From CAKAHY01 sp963522175 (GTDB lineage Bacteria > Bacillota > Clostridia > Lachnospirales > Lachnospiraceae): 64,000 nt of DNA. Under the pieces are notes generated by a model. The model ran no database searches and was not told the origin of the DNA. It saw only the letters and a program-made list of their open reading frames with translations. The stretch lies in NCBI GenBank assembly GCA_963522175.1, contig CAUQXC010000002.1, positions 310,001-374,000 on the forward strand. The letters are read 5' to 3'. The position numbers and the translations under genes are program-made. Below are positions 44,337 to 52,277 of the stretch, one piece after another. The first letter of the stretch is position 1; the number at the start of each line of letters is the position of its first letter.

Positions 44337-45926
44337 TTAGTCTCCGATAATATTTCTTATAGTTACCGGTCTTCTGTAATTCCAAGCTGATATTTTTATA
44401 CCGGATCTTCTGCTCGCCGCATGTACAACCTGACCGTTGCCTATATACATACTTACATGATTGATTCTTCCGCTTGAATTTGCATAGAAGATCAAATCCC
44501 CCGGCTTCATCTGTGAACTGTCTATTTTCTTGCCCATAGTAGACTGAGATCCGGAATAATGCGGCAATCCGTAGCCGTATTTTCCGAGTACCTGCATTGT
44601 AAAGCCTGAACAGTCGCAACCTTTTGTAAGGCTTGTACCGCCCCAGACATAAGGATTGCCAAGGAACTGCAAAGCATAATTAACCACTTGAGATCTTACG
44701 GAATTTACTTTGCTTCCTTCGCTTCCGCTCATAGGATTAAATTTAACCGCTTCATTCAAAGCATACCTTACATCAACATACTGAGTGCTGACATAGGTGT
44801 TGTTATCATCCTCAAGCTCTATCTCGACCCACCCGTCAAGCTGCTGCACTACCGGGTACTTTTCCGCATTGGTTATCTGTGTCCATATCTTTGAATCCGT
44901 ATTAGGCTCCGTCCTTACGTTTAAAACAGGCTCCTTTACAACAGCCATGAGTTCAGCCTTCTCCAAAGCCATATCTTTAGCTTCATCCCCTGTTTTTATA
45001 TAATCGGAGCTTACATAACCTGTTACGGGACCCGATTTAATTTTATACCAGCCGTCCAGAGCTTCCAATATTTCCGCCGCCGCACCGTTTGGAAGCTTTC
45101 CTATTATGTTCGAATCCGTATCGGTTTTAGGCTCTTTTCTTATGTTGACATAGCCGCTTGCAAAGCTCATTCCGAGCTTCTCGTACTCATTTAAAACCAT
45201 ACTTTTTAAATCAAGCTTTCTCGCTTCATTTAAAGCATATTTTATCTCAACATAGTCTTTTGAAATGTATCCGAGATTTATCAAAACCCACTTGTCAAGC
45301 TCTTCCATGACCTCATATCTCTCGCCTTCTTCAACTACGTCTATAACCTCGGAATTTTCGTTTGCTTCCTTACGAACTCTGAGTTTTTCCGTTTTTATTA
45401 TAGCTCTCTTTTTTATATAAGACAGTGCCTCTTTCTTTGCTTCTTCACCGGTAATGATTTTGTCGGCAACCGTATAACCCTCAACCATCCCCGATTTAAC
45501 GTGAAGCCATGCCGTTCCTTCTTCATCATTGATGCTTTCCATTATACTTACGGCACTGCCGTCATAAAGTTTTCCGATTACATCCTTATTCTTCCCCGCC
45601 TCTTTTCTGATATTGAGGTAGCCTTCGGAAAGCTTTACCAGACCGAAATCCTGATATTCCGCAAATATGGCGTTTATTTCTTCCTCATCCGGTCCTTCCT
45701 TTTTCTTTGCCTCACTGTTCGTAGCAGCATCGGTATTTGTCGCTTTTTTACCCGCATCGCTGCCTGTTGCTTTTTTTGCGGCTTTATAAGAAAGCCCCCA
45801 TACAACTACAATGATTATAAGGATTATTCCGAATAACATTCCCCCTATTATATATAAACGATTATCAGTTTCTTTTCTTTTTCTTGAATTTTTAAAACCT
45901 ACGCTAAAATCCAAATCTTCTTTCAT
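44337..45926 (-). CDS. membrane-anchored NlpC/P60 endopeptidase with four SH3 domains
   Basis: A 529-residue cell-wall hydrolase. One N-terminal membrane segment (LYIIGGMLFGIILIIIVVVWGLSY) and an Ala/Lys/Thr linker lead to four bacterial SH3 domains (GYLNIRKEAG, KLRVRKEANE, GYVNIRKEPK, LNVRTEPN). The catalytic domain has YVWGGTSLTKGCDCSGFTMQV (Cys) and GRINHVSMYIGNGQVVHA (His). It probably cleaves stem peptides. ATG 45926 has TGGAG upstream; an ATG at 45953 would overlap the previous gene and lacks a site. It lies between a kinase-like gene and citrate synthase. Confidence 0.92.
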   Translation of the reverse strand: MKEDLDFSVGFKNSRKRKETDNRLYIIGGMLFGIILIIIVVVWGLSYKAAKKATGSDAGKKATNTDAATNSEAKKKEGPDEEEINAIFAEYQDFGLVKLSEGYLNIRKEAGKNKDVIGKLYDGSAVSIMESINDEEGTAWLHVKSGMVEGYTVADKIITGEEAKKEALSYIKKRAIIKTEKLRVRKEANENSEVIDVVEEGERYEVMEELDKWVLINLGYISKDYVEIKYALNEARKLDLKSMVLNEYEKLGMSFASGYVNIRKEPKTDTDSNIIGKLPNGAAAEILEALDGWYKIKSGPVTGYVSSDYIKTGDEAKDMALEKAELMAVVKEPVLNVRTEPNTDSKIWTQITNAEKYPVVQQLDGWVEIELEDDNNTYVSTQYVDVRYALNEAVKFNPMSGSEGSKVNSVRSQVVNYALQFLGNPYVWGGTSLTKGCDCSGFTMQVLGKYGYGLPHYSGSQSTMGKKIDSSQMKPGDLIFYANSSGRINHVSMYIGNGQVVHAASRRSGIKISAWNYRRPVTIRNIIGD

Positions 45927-45942
45927 TTGCTTCTCCAAAAAG

Positions 45943-46578
45943 TTAATTTTCATATCCTCGAAGCTTCAGATATTCCAAAATGAGGGTACATGCGGGCTCA
46001 AGTTCAAGCTTCGAGGTATTTATAGTTAGATCATACCTGCTCATGTCGTCCCATGCCTCACCTGTATAATATCTGTAATAGTCGCTTCTTGACTTATTTA
46101 TTTTTTGCACTCTTAAAAGAGCCTCTTTTGTATCCACACCGTCTACTTCCATAACTCTTCTAAGCTTTGTCGGTAAATCCGAATACACAAATATATTTAT
46201 AAATTCCCCGAAGGAAGCGGATGCCAGAACAAAGTCGGCACAGCGTCCTATTAAAATGCAGGACTCCTCGGTAGCAAGCTTTCTTATTACCTCACTTTCA
46301 AATCTGAACAAATTATCAGGATTTGTTATATCGTCATTAATTTTAGGCTTTGATACCGAACTTTTCAAGCCCCCTATTATTTTATATAACAAATTGTTTC
46401 CGGGTCTTTCATCATTCATTCTGAAATATTCCTCCGCAACGGCTGAATTTTCCGAAGCAAGCTTTATAATTTCATCATCATAATAAGGAATACCCAGTTC
46501 TTCGGATAATTTCTTTCCTATTATTTTCCCGCCGCTTCCATACTCTCTGTTTATTGTAATAACCAGCTTTTTATTCAT
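45943..46578 (-). CDS. cytidylate kinase-like family protein
   Basis: A 211-residue P-loop protein of the group often annotated as cytidylate kinase-like. The nucleotide loop is INREYGSGGKIIGKKLSEELG and PYYDDEIIKLASENS follows, as in CMP kinase. ESCILIGRCADFVLA and RVQKINKSRSDYYRYYTG resemble the lid region. The true substrate of this subgroup is not established. CGGAGG precedes ATG 46578. It lies 15 bases after the ABC ATPase gene. Confidence 0.85.
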   Translation of the reverse strand: MNKKLVITINREYGSGGKIIGKKLSEELGIPYYDDEIIKLASENSAVAEEYFRMNDERPGNNLLYKIIGGLKSSVSKPKINDDITNPDNLFRFESEVIRKLATEESCILIGRCADFVLASASFGEFINIFVYSDLPTKLRRVMEVDGVDTKEALLRVQKINKSRSDYYRYYTGEAWDDMSRYDLTINTSKLELEPACTLILEYLKLRGYEN

Positions 46579-46593
46579 ATTTACCCTCCGTAC

Positions 46594-47391
46594 TTATTTA
46601 GCCAAAAGCATTCTGTCATTTGCAAATTCCTCGCCGCTTGCGCTTTCGAATTTTGCAAGAAGATCCTCCACCTTAAGGCTCTTTTTTTCTTCTCCCGAAA
46701 CATCGTAGATAATATGTCCGTTATGCATCATAACGAGTCTGTTGCCTATTGCAAGTGCATCCCTCATATTGTGCGTCACCATCATAGCCGTCAAATTATC
46801 TTTTTCGACTATCTCCTTTGTAAGATCCAAGACCTGTTTTGCGGTCTTAGGGTCAAGTGCCGCTGTGTGCTCATCCAAAAGCAAAAGCTTGGGCTTTACA
46901 AGGCTCGCCATAACAAGAGTAAGCGCCTGCCTTTGTCCGCCGGATAAAAGACCCACTTTTGAATTCATTCTGTCCTGAAGCCCCAAACCGAGCTTCGCCA
47001 CAAGCTCTTTATAAAAGGCGACTTCATCTTTTTTCATTCCCCATGAAAGCCCTCTTTTTTTACCTCTTCTAAAAGCTAAAGCGAGATTTTCTTCTATTTC
47101 CATATTTGCCGCAGTTCCGAGCATGGGATCCTGAAACACTCTTCCTATATACTCCGCTCTTTTATACTCGGGAAATCTTGATATATCGACTCCCGCCAGT
47201 TCTATTATACCACAATCTATAGGATATACGCCAGCTATCATATTGAGCATTGTAGATTTTCCCGCACCGTTTCCCCCTATTATCGTTACAAAATCACCCT
47301 CATTAAGCTCAAGGTTCAAGTCATTCAAAGCTTTTTTTTCATTTATAGTACCTAAATTAAAAGTTTTACATACATTTTTGATTTTTAACAT
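46594..47391 (-). CDS. ABC importer ATP-binding protein (TrpZ-like)
   Basis: A 265-residue ATPase with Walker A IIGGNGAGKSTMLNMIAG, Q-loop VFQDPMLGTAANMEIEENL, signature LLSGGQRQALTLVMA, Walker B LLLLDEHTAALDPKT, and MVTHNMRDALAIGNRLV. The EHTAALD form replaces the more common EPT. It partners the permease three bases upstream and the lipoprotein receptor beyond. The three resemble uptake systems linked to aromatic amino acids (TrpXYZ) or nucleosides. Confidence 0.92.
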   Translation of the reverse strand: MLKIKNVCKTFNLGTINEKKALNDLNLELNEGDFVTIIGGNGAGKSTMLNMIAGVYPIDCGIIELAGVDISRFPEYKRAEYIGRVFQDPMLGTAANMEIEENLALAFRRGKKRGLSWGMKKDEVAFYKELVAKLGLGLQDRMNSKVGLLSGGQRQALTLVMASLVKPKLLLLDEHTAALDPKTAKQVLDLTKEIVEKDNLTAMMVTHNMRDALAIGNRLVMMHNGHIIYDVSGEEKKSLKVEDLLAKFESASGEEFANDRMLLAK

Positions 47392-47394
47392 AAG

Positions 47395-48321
47395 TTACCT
47401 TCTTCCCTCAGCCGAATAGGCTCTCTTCTCTTTCCACTTTCTGCTCATAACAGGTACCGCCAAAGCCATAAATACGAGAACCGCCGATAAAGCCCTCATA
47501 TAATTTGCATTAAGTCCCATCTGTAAAACCAAGGCTCTTATTATAAAATATACCACGGAACCCAAAACGGTACTCGCAAACTTAAATGCGAAGTTTATAA
47601 GTCTTCCCATCAAAACCTCACCTATAACTATAGCCGCCAAACCTATAACTATAGCACCGGTTCCCATGTTGATATCGGCATACTTCTGATTTTGGGCAAC
47701 AAGAGCTCCCGCAAGACCTACCAAAGCATTACTGAGTATAAGCCCTAAAAGCTTTGTTTTGCCGGTATTTACTCCCAAAGCTCTTATCATAGCTTCATTA
47801 TTTCCCGTAGCCCTGAGCGTGGCTCCTATCTCGGTACCGAAAAACCAATATAAGACCGCAATAGTTATGATAACGATTATAAGACCCAGAACCAAGGACA
47901 CCATATTGTCCTTTAAGCCTGTAAATGCCTGAAATTGCGTAAAAATAGTACTTGCATTAAGCAGGGATATATTACTCTTTCCCATTATTCCCAAATTTAC
48001 GGACCACAGAGAAATTTGAGTAAGTATGCCCGCCAAAATTGCCGGAATTTCAAATACCGTATGCAGCACTCCCGTAATCGCACCCGCTATCATACCCGCC
48101 ATAGCCGCAAGTAAAAGCGCAAGCAGGGGATTCATTTTATAAGTTGCCATTAAATAAACGGATACACAAGCCCCGAAAGCAAAGCTTCCGTCTACGGTAA
48201 GATCCGCAACATTAAGAATTCTATATGTTATATAAACTCCAAGTACCATGATTCCCCAAAGCATACCCTGAGACAGTGCGCCCACAAAAGCGGATCCCAA
48301 AGCTCCGATAATATCTGACAT
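47395..48321 (-). CDS. ABC importer permease (TrpY-like, BPD_transp_2 family)
   Basis: A 308-residue permease with eight or nine hydrophobic segments. GMLWGIMVLGVYITYRILNVADLTVDGSFAFGA at the N-terminus and ATGNNEAMIRALGVNTGKTKLLGLILSNALVGLAGAL (the coupling region) are typical of branched-chain amino acid, nucleoside and TrpY permeases. AGGAGG precedes ATG 48321. A terminator-like hairpin separates it from the receptor gene upstream. Confidence 0.9.
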   Translation of the reverse strand: MSDIIGALGSAFVGALSQGMLWGIMVLGVYITYRILNVADLTVDGSFAFGACVSVYLMATYKMNPLLALLLAAMAGMIAGAITGVLHTVFEIPAILAGILTQISLWSVNLGIMGKSNISLLNASTIFTQFQAFTGLKDNMVSLVLGLIIVIITIAVLYWFFGTEIGATLRATGNNEAMIRALGVNTGKTKLLGLILSNALVGLAGALVAQNQKYADINMGTGAIVIGLAAIVIGEVLMGRLINFAFKFASTVLGSVVYFIIRALVLQMGLNANYMRALSAVLVFMALAVPVMSRKWKEKRAYSAEGRR

Positions 48322-48333
48322 AATATCCTCCTA

Positions 48334-48365
48334 GATTAAAAAGGACGATCCGAAGGAACGTCCTT
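48334..48365 (-). terminator. internal terminator between receptor and permease genes
   Basis: On the minus strand AAGGACG (48359-48365) pairs with CGTCCTT (48341-48347) across an 11-base loop, then TTTAAT. It lies 18 bases after the receptor stop and just before the permease ribosome site, so most transcripts may end after the receptor. Confidence 0.7.
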
Positions 48366-48383
48366 AAACTTTCTTATATAATA

Positions 48384-49367
48384 CTACTTAATTGACGAAA
48401 CATCAATATTTAATGTTTGTGCAAGCTCCTCATTAACGGAAAACTCACATTTATCAGCCGGTAAATATTCTATAGGCATATCTTTAGGAAGAGCCTCTCC
48501 TTTAAGAATTTTTGCCGCCTGCTGTCCCGCAAGGTAGCCAAGTTCAAAGTAATTTATACCGTAGGTTGCCAAAGCTCCGTTATTCACATGTGCAACTTCC
48601 GCACCTATTATAGGTATATTGTGTTGTGTAGCAACCATGGATACGGTTGACATTCCGGAAGCTATCATATTGTCGGTAGGAACATATATGGCATCCACCT
48701 TTCCAACCATGGATTCCACTACCGATTGAATCTCATTAAGTCCCGAAACACTGTAATCCGTATATGAAAGTCCCTGCTCTTTTGCCGCCTGATGAGCAAG
48801 CTCTATCTGGAAAGCCGAGTTTGCCTCTGCCGAAGAATATAGCATTCCTACTTTTTTTGCATTCGGTAAAAGCTGCTTTAAGAGCTGTATCTGCTCTTTT
48901 ACAGGTGTAAGGTCGGAGCTTCCCGTAACATTTCCTCCCGGTTTCTCGTTACTTTCAACAAGCCCCGCACTCACGGGATCCGTAACCGCAGTTATAACAA
49001 CAGGTATGTCTTTTGTAAGTCCCGATACAGCCTGAGCCGCCGGAGTCGCTATGGCAAAAATCAAATCATTCTTATCATTTACAAGCTTATCCGCAATAGT
49101 TTGAGCTGAACTTATTTCCCCGCCTGCATTTTGCTGATCCGCCACATAAGAAATTCCCGCATCATCAAGAGCCGTAAAGAAACCTCTGTTTGCGGCATCC
49201 AAAGCCTCATGCTGTACCAGCTGAAGTACACCTATTTTATATGTCTTCCCGCCTTCCGCATCCGCTTTTGAATCCGTTACCGCAGTCTGTGTGTTCTGCT
49301 TTGCACACGCTCCCAGTAACAATGCCAGAGAAACAATACCTAAAGCCAAGATTTTTTTCTTTTTCAT
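48384..49367 (-). CDS. ABC transporter substrate-binding lipoprotein (TrpX-like)
   Basis: A 327-residue receptor of the ABC_sub_bind (pfam04392) type. Signal MKKKKILALGIVSLALLLGACAK has a lipobox Cys near residue 21. The fold shows YKIGVLQLVQHEALDAANRGF, DLIFAIATPAAQAV, DIPVVITAVTDPVSAGLV, VGMLYSSAEANS, and AIYVPTDNMIASGMSTV. Homologues bind tryptophan or tyrosine, but the ligand here is inferred. ATG 49367 is preferred to GTG 49376 because AGAGGTG overlaps the GTG. Its promoter is consensus with paired repeats upstream. Confidence 0.92.
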   Translation of the reverse strand: MKKKKILALGIVSLALLLGACAKQNTQTAVTDSKADAEGGKTYKIGVLQLVQHEALDAANRGFFTALDDAGISYVADQQNAGGEISSAQTIADKLVNDKNDLIFAIATPAAQAVSGLTKDIPVVITAVTDPVSAGLVESNEKPGGNVTGSSDLTPVKEQIQLLKQLLPNAKKVGMLYSSAEANSAFQIELAHQAAKEQGLSYTDYSVSGLNEIQSVVESMVGKVDAIYVPTDNMIASGMSTVSMVATQHNIPIIGAEVAHVNNGALATYGINYFELGYLAGQQAAKILKGEALPKDMPIEYLPADKCEFSVNEELAQTLNIDVSSIK

Positions 49368-49400
49368 AATGTTCACCTCTTTTTATTTTATATACGGCTA

Positions 49401-49429
49401 ATTATATATGAAAAGACTTTTTAAGTCAA
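49401..49429 (-). promoter_or_regulatory. promoter of the TrpXYZ-like importer
   Basis: TTGACT at 49424-49429 and TATAAT at 49401-49406, with a 17-base spacer. The start would lie near 49394, leaving a short leader before the receptor gene. Confidence 0.8.
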
Positions 49430-49430
49430 T

Positions 49431-49464
49431 ACTTTAAAGCGTTGAATTTTAAAACTTTAAAGCG
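49431..49464. repeat. paired direct repeats between divergent promoters
   Basis: ACTTTAAAGCG occurs at 49431-49441 and again at 49454-49464, 23 bases start to start (about two helical turns). Each contains the palindrome CTTTAAAG. The first copy abuts the -35 of the importer promoter; the second lies 11 bases from the -35 of the divergent gene. This suggests a tandem operator. Confidence 0.55.
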
Positions 49465-49475
49465 CGAATATAAAC

Positions 49476-49503
49476 TTGCATTTTCTTTATTTTTTGTTAT
49501 ACT
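49476..49503 (+). promoter_or_regulatory. promoter of the COG2426 gene
   Basis: TTGCAT at 49476-49481 and TATACT at 49498-49503, 16-base spacer, 35 bases ahead of the start codon. Confidence 0.6.
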
Positions 49504-49538
49504 CTCTCTTAGTTTATTTATTTCAGAAAGGATTTTTT

Positions 49539-50057
49539 ATGCTCGAACATTTAACGGAAAGCTTGGTTGAGAAAATGTCTTCTTTTCTTATTTTCCCCTT
49601 CGGCAAGCAGCTGGTTGTTTTTATAATTTCTTTGCTTCCCATACTGGAGGCAAGAGGAGGGCTTATCGCCGCCTCTATTATTGAACTTGATATGCTTGAA
49701 AGTATTATAATCGCTTTTATCGGTAATATCATACCTATGTTTTTTATAGTATTTTTCTTTGAGCACCTCTATAAATTTATGAGACGCTCAAAAATCAAAT
49801 TTTTAAACTCCGTTGCAAACTTTGTCGATAAAAGAGTGGACAAGCACAGGGCAAGTATTGAGAAATACGATTTTTGGGGACTTGTATTGTTCATAGGAAT
49901 TCCACTTCCGGGTACAGGAGCTTGGACAGGTTGTGTTATAGCATCCATACTGCAAATGGAAAAAAAGAAAACCGTTCTTGCTTCCATTCTGGGCGTATTG
50001 ATGGCAACCGCAATTATGACTGTCTTCTCTTTCGGTTTCTTAAAAAAAGTTCTTTAA
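49539..50057 (+). CDS. small multi-drug export family protein (COG2426)
   Basis: A 172-residue membrane protein with about four hydrophobic segments. The family motif PILEARGGLIAASIIELDMLESIIIAFIGNIIPM near residues 30-60 and WGLVLFIGIPLPGTGAWTGCVIA near 110-130 are clear. The family carries a drug-export name but has a SNARE/DedA-like fold and no proven transport role. AAAGGA lies six bases before ATG 49539; the frame is open upstream to 49476 but that part overlaps the promoter. It is plus-strand, with its own promoter and terminator. Confidence 0.87.
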   Translation: MLEHLTESLVEKMSSFLIFPFGKQLVVFIISLLPILEARGGLIAASIIELDMLESIIIAFIGNIIPMFFIVFFFEHLYKFMRRSKIKFLNSVANFVDKRVDKHRASIEKYDFWGLVLFIGIPLPGTGAWTGCVIASILQMEKKKTVLASILGVLMATAIMTVFSFGFLKKVL

Positions 50058-50064
50058 AAAAATT

Positions 50065-50104
50065 GCCGCCTTGTTACAAACTCCGTAGCAAAGCGGCTCT
50101 TTTT
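50065..50104. terminator. bidirectional terminator between COG2426 gene and yebC
   Basis: GCCGCCTTGTTAC pairs with GTAGCAAAGCGGC (one mismatch, one G-T) around AAACTCC at 50065-50097. Plus strand is followed by TCTTTTTAC, minus strand by AATTTTTTT. It serves both convergent genes and its right edge touches the yebC stop codon. Confidence 0.88.
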
Positions 50105-50831
50105 ACTCTTCCCAACTGTGATATACATTTTGGACATCGTCATCCGCATCCAAAAGGGCAAGTATTTTATTCATATTTTTAATATCTTCTTCACTTGTAA
50201 GTTCCGTCCATGTTTGCGGTATCATGGTGACTTCGGCACTGAGCATCTCAACCTTTGCCGCCTCCAAAGCCTCTCTTACAGCCGAAAAATCATCCGGTTC
50301 GGTTATTATCTCGAAGCTGTCCTCTTCCTCCGAAAAATCGCTTGCTCCGGCATCCAAAGAAAGCATCATGAGTTCGTCCGAATCGCCGTCATACTCTTCC
50401 TTGTCTATTATTATAAGACCTTTTCTGTCAAACATGTAAGAAACGCAACCCTGAGCTCCTACATTTCCCTGACCCTTTGTAAAAGCCGAACGAACATTTG
50501 CGGCCGTTCTGTTTCTGTTATCGGTAAGTGTTTCCACTATTATGGCAACTCCGCTCGGACCATAGCCCTCATAGATATTCTGCTCAAAATTAACGGCATC
50601 TATATCGCCTGCCGCCTTTTTGATTCCTCTTTCTATAGTATCGTTAGGAACGTTATTGGCTTTAGCCTTGGCAATGACATCTCTAAGCTTTGAGTTGTTG
50701 TTGGGATCTGCTCCTCCTTCTTTAACCGCAACGGCAATTTCTCTTCCGATTACCGTAAATATCTTTCCCTTTGCGGCATCATTTTTTTCTTTTTTATGTT
50801 TAATATTTGCAAATTTTGAATGTCCTGACAT
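50103..50831 (-). CDS. yebC: YebC/PmpR family protein
   Basis: 242 aa, of the TACO1/YebC family, long annotated as a transcriptional regulator and now tied to translation of difficult sequences. It starts [25 protein letters not shown], the YebC signature, and contains [35 protein letters not shown] and [39 protein letters not shown] precedes ATG 50831. The region from the MATE gene to its start is only about 40 bases with no clear promoter. Confidence 0.94.
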   Translation of the reverse strand: MSGHSKFANIKHKKEKNDAAKGKIFTVIGREIAVAVKEGGADPNNNSKLRDVIAKAKANNVPNDTIERGIKKAAGDIDAVNFEQNIYEGYGPSGVAIIVETLTDNRNRTAANVRSAFTKGQGNVGAQGCVSYMFDRKGLIIIDKEEYDGDSDELMMLSLDAGASDFSEEEDSFEIITEPDDFSAVREALEAAKVEMLSAEVTMIPQTWTELTSEEDIKNMNKILALLDADDDVQNVYHSWEE

Positions 50832-50873
50832 ATAAATCTCCTGTTTTTTAATATTCTAAGTTATTCTATAAAA

Positions 50874-52277
50874 TTATTTCCCCTTTTGCAAGTCAAGATT
50901 AAGATTTCTGAGCCATTTATACTGCTTATACCTGAGATAACCGAACACAGTTTTATATATCTCCTCCGTTGTTACAAGAGCATAAACATAATATATCGGC
51001 AGCTTCCAGATAAAGGCACCGAGAAAAGCAAAAGGTACCCCCAAGAACCAAACGCTGGAAACGTCTATAAAAAAGCATACAAGAGTATCTCCGCCGCTTC
51101 TCAAAACGCCTATTACATTTAAAATTCCGATAAACTTAAAAGGCAAATAAAAAGCAAACACAAGCAGGCAAAGCATCACATCTTTTTTAACCTCCTCACT
51201 GACCTCATACAGGGATACAAAAGGTTCTCTTATGAAGACGGTAAGTCCAGCCATAATAAGGCTTAAAATCAATGAGAGTATATAAAAATAGCTTGCATAG
51301 GTTTTTGCCCTCTTTAGGTTATTTGCACCCATCTCATAGCCTAAAACGGTAACCGTAGCCGCCCCTATGCCGTTTATTCCGATCTGTAATAAATCCTGTA
51401 AGCTTGTGGCTATGGTAATGGATGCGACAGCGGCATCTCCCATTCTTCCGTAAGCAACGGAATACAGGGTAAAACCCAATCCCCAAAAAAATTCATTTGC
51501 TATAACCGGTAAAGATGTTTTTACAAACTGAGCCATAAGCTCCTTTGAGTAAAAAAACATCTGCTCAAGTCTACAAATAACGGGATGCTTTTTAAAACTC
51601 AAAATACCAAGTATCAAGAGGGTTTCACTTACTCTTGCTATGACCGTTGCAAGAGCCGCTCCGGCAACGCCCATAGCCGGAAAACCCGCTACACCGAATA
51701 TGAATACATAGTTTAAGCTTATATTGATAATAATTGTTACTATGCTCGTAATTACGGGAATTTTTACTTCACCCATGGACCTTACAGATGCCGTATATAT
51801 GTTTGATATAGCTGTAAAAGGATAGGATATTCCGACCGTTCCCAGATACAACATACCGATTTTAACTGTAGTATCCGATTTTGTAAAAATTCTCATCAAA
51901 AATTCAGGGTTTAAAAGAGTCGCTCCCGTAAACACAAAACTCGCCGATAAAGCGACAAGCAGTCCCATACCCAAAACTTTTCTTATATTCTTGATATCAT
52001 TATTTCCGTAATACTGCGCTGAAAGCATCCCTATAGCACTTGAAGCACCGAAGACAAATAAAATATATACAAAAAATATTTTATTTCCAAGTCCGACCGC
52101 CGCTATGGAATTCTCACCAAGTCGCCCTATCATAAGCGTATCAGCGAGATTTATAACCATATTGAGCATAGCCTGAAATGCAACAGGGAACGCTATAGAA
52201 GCGGTCTTACTTAAAAATATCCTATCCTCAAGCATATTCTTCGTCCGCTTCGACATTTCTATAATAAAGTTACTCAT
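50874..52277 (-). CDS. MATE family efflux transporter
   Basis: A 467-residue protein with 12 hydrophobic segments. It opens with SIAFPVAFQAMLNMVINLADTLMIGRLGENSIAAVGLGNKIFF, the MATE N-terminal pattern, repeated in weaker form in the second half (SLPVIANEFFWGLGFTLYSVAYGRMGDAAVASITIA). It probably exports cationic drugs or metabolites with Na+ or H+. The start is uncertain: ATG 52277 overlaps the preceding stop by eight bases and suits coupling, while ATG 52256 and 52316 are alternatives. Confidence 0.9.
   Translation of the reverse strand: MSNFIIEMSKRTKNMLEDRIFLSKTASIAFPVAFQAMLNMVINLADTLMIGRLGENSIAAVGLGNKIFFVYILFVFGASSAIGMLSAQYYGNNDIKNIRKVLGMGLLVALSASFVFTGATLLNPEFLMRIFTKSDTTVKIGMLYLGTVGISYPFTAISNIYTASVRSMGEVKIPVITSIVTIIINISLNYVFIFGVAGFPAMGVAGAALATVIARVSETLLILGILSFKKHPVICRLEQMFFYSKELMAQFVKTSLPVIANEFFWGLGFTLYSVAYGRMGDAAVASITIATSLQDLLQIGINGIGAATVTVLGYEMGANNLKRAKTYASYFYILSLILSLIMAGLTVFIREPFVSLYEVSEEVKKDVMLCLLVFAFYLPFKFIGILNVIGVLRSGGDTLVCFFIDVSSVWFLGVPFAFLGAFIWKLPIYYVYALVTTEEIYKTVFGYLRYKQYKWLRNLNLDLQKGK

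Noticed and set aside
44314..44619. A 101-codon frame on the same strand inside the NlpC/P60 gene
   Set aside because: It lies out of frame within the catalytic domain, is very basic and has no start site of its own.
49431..49464. CRISPR-like repeat
   Set aside because: Only two 11-base copies 23 bases apart; no array, leader or cas genes in the window.
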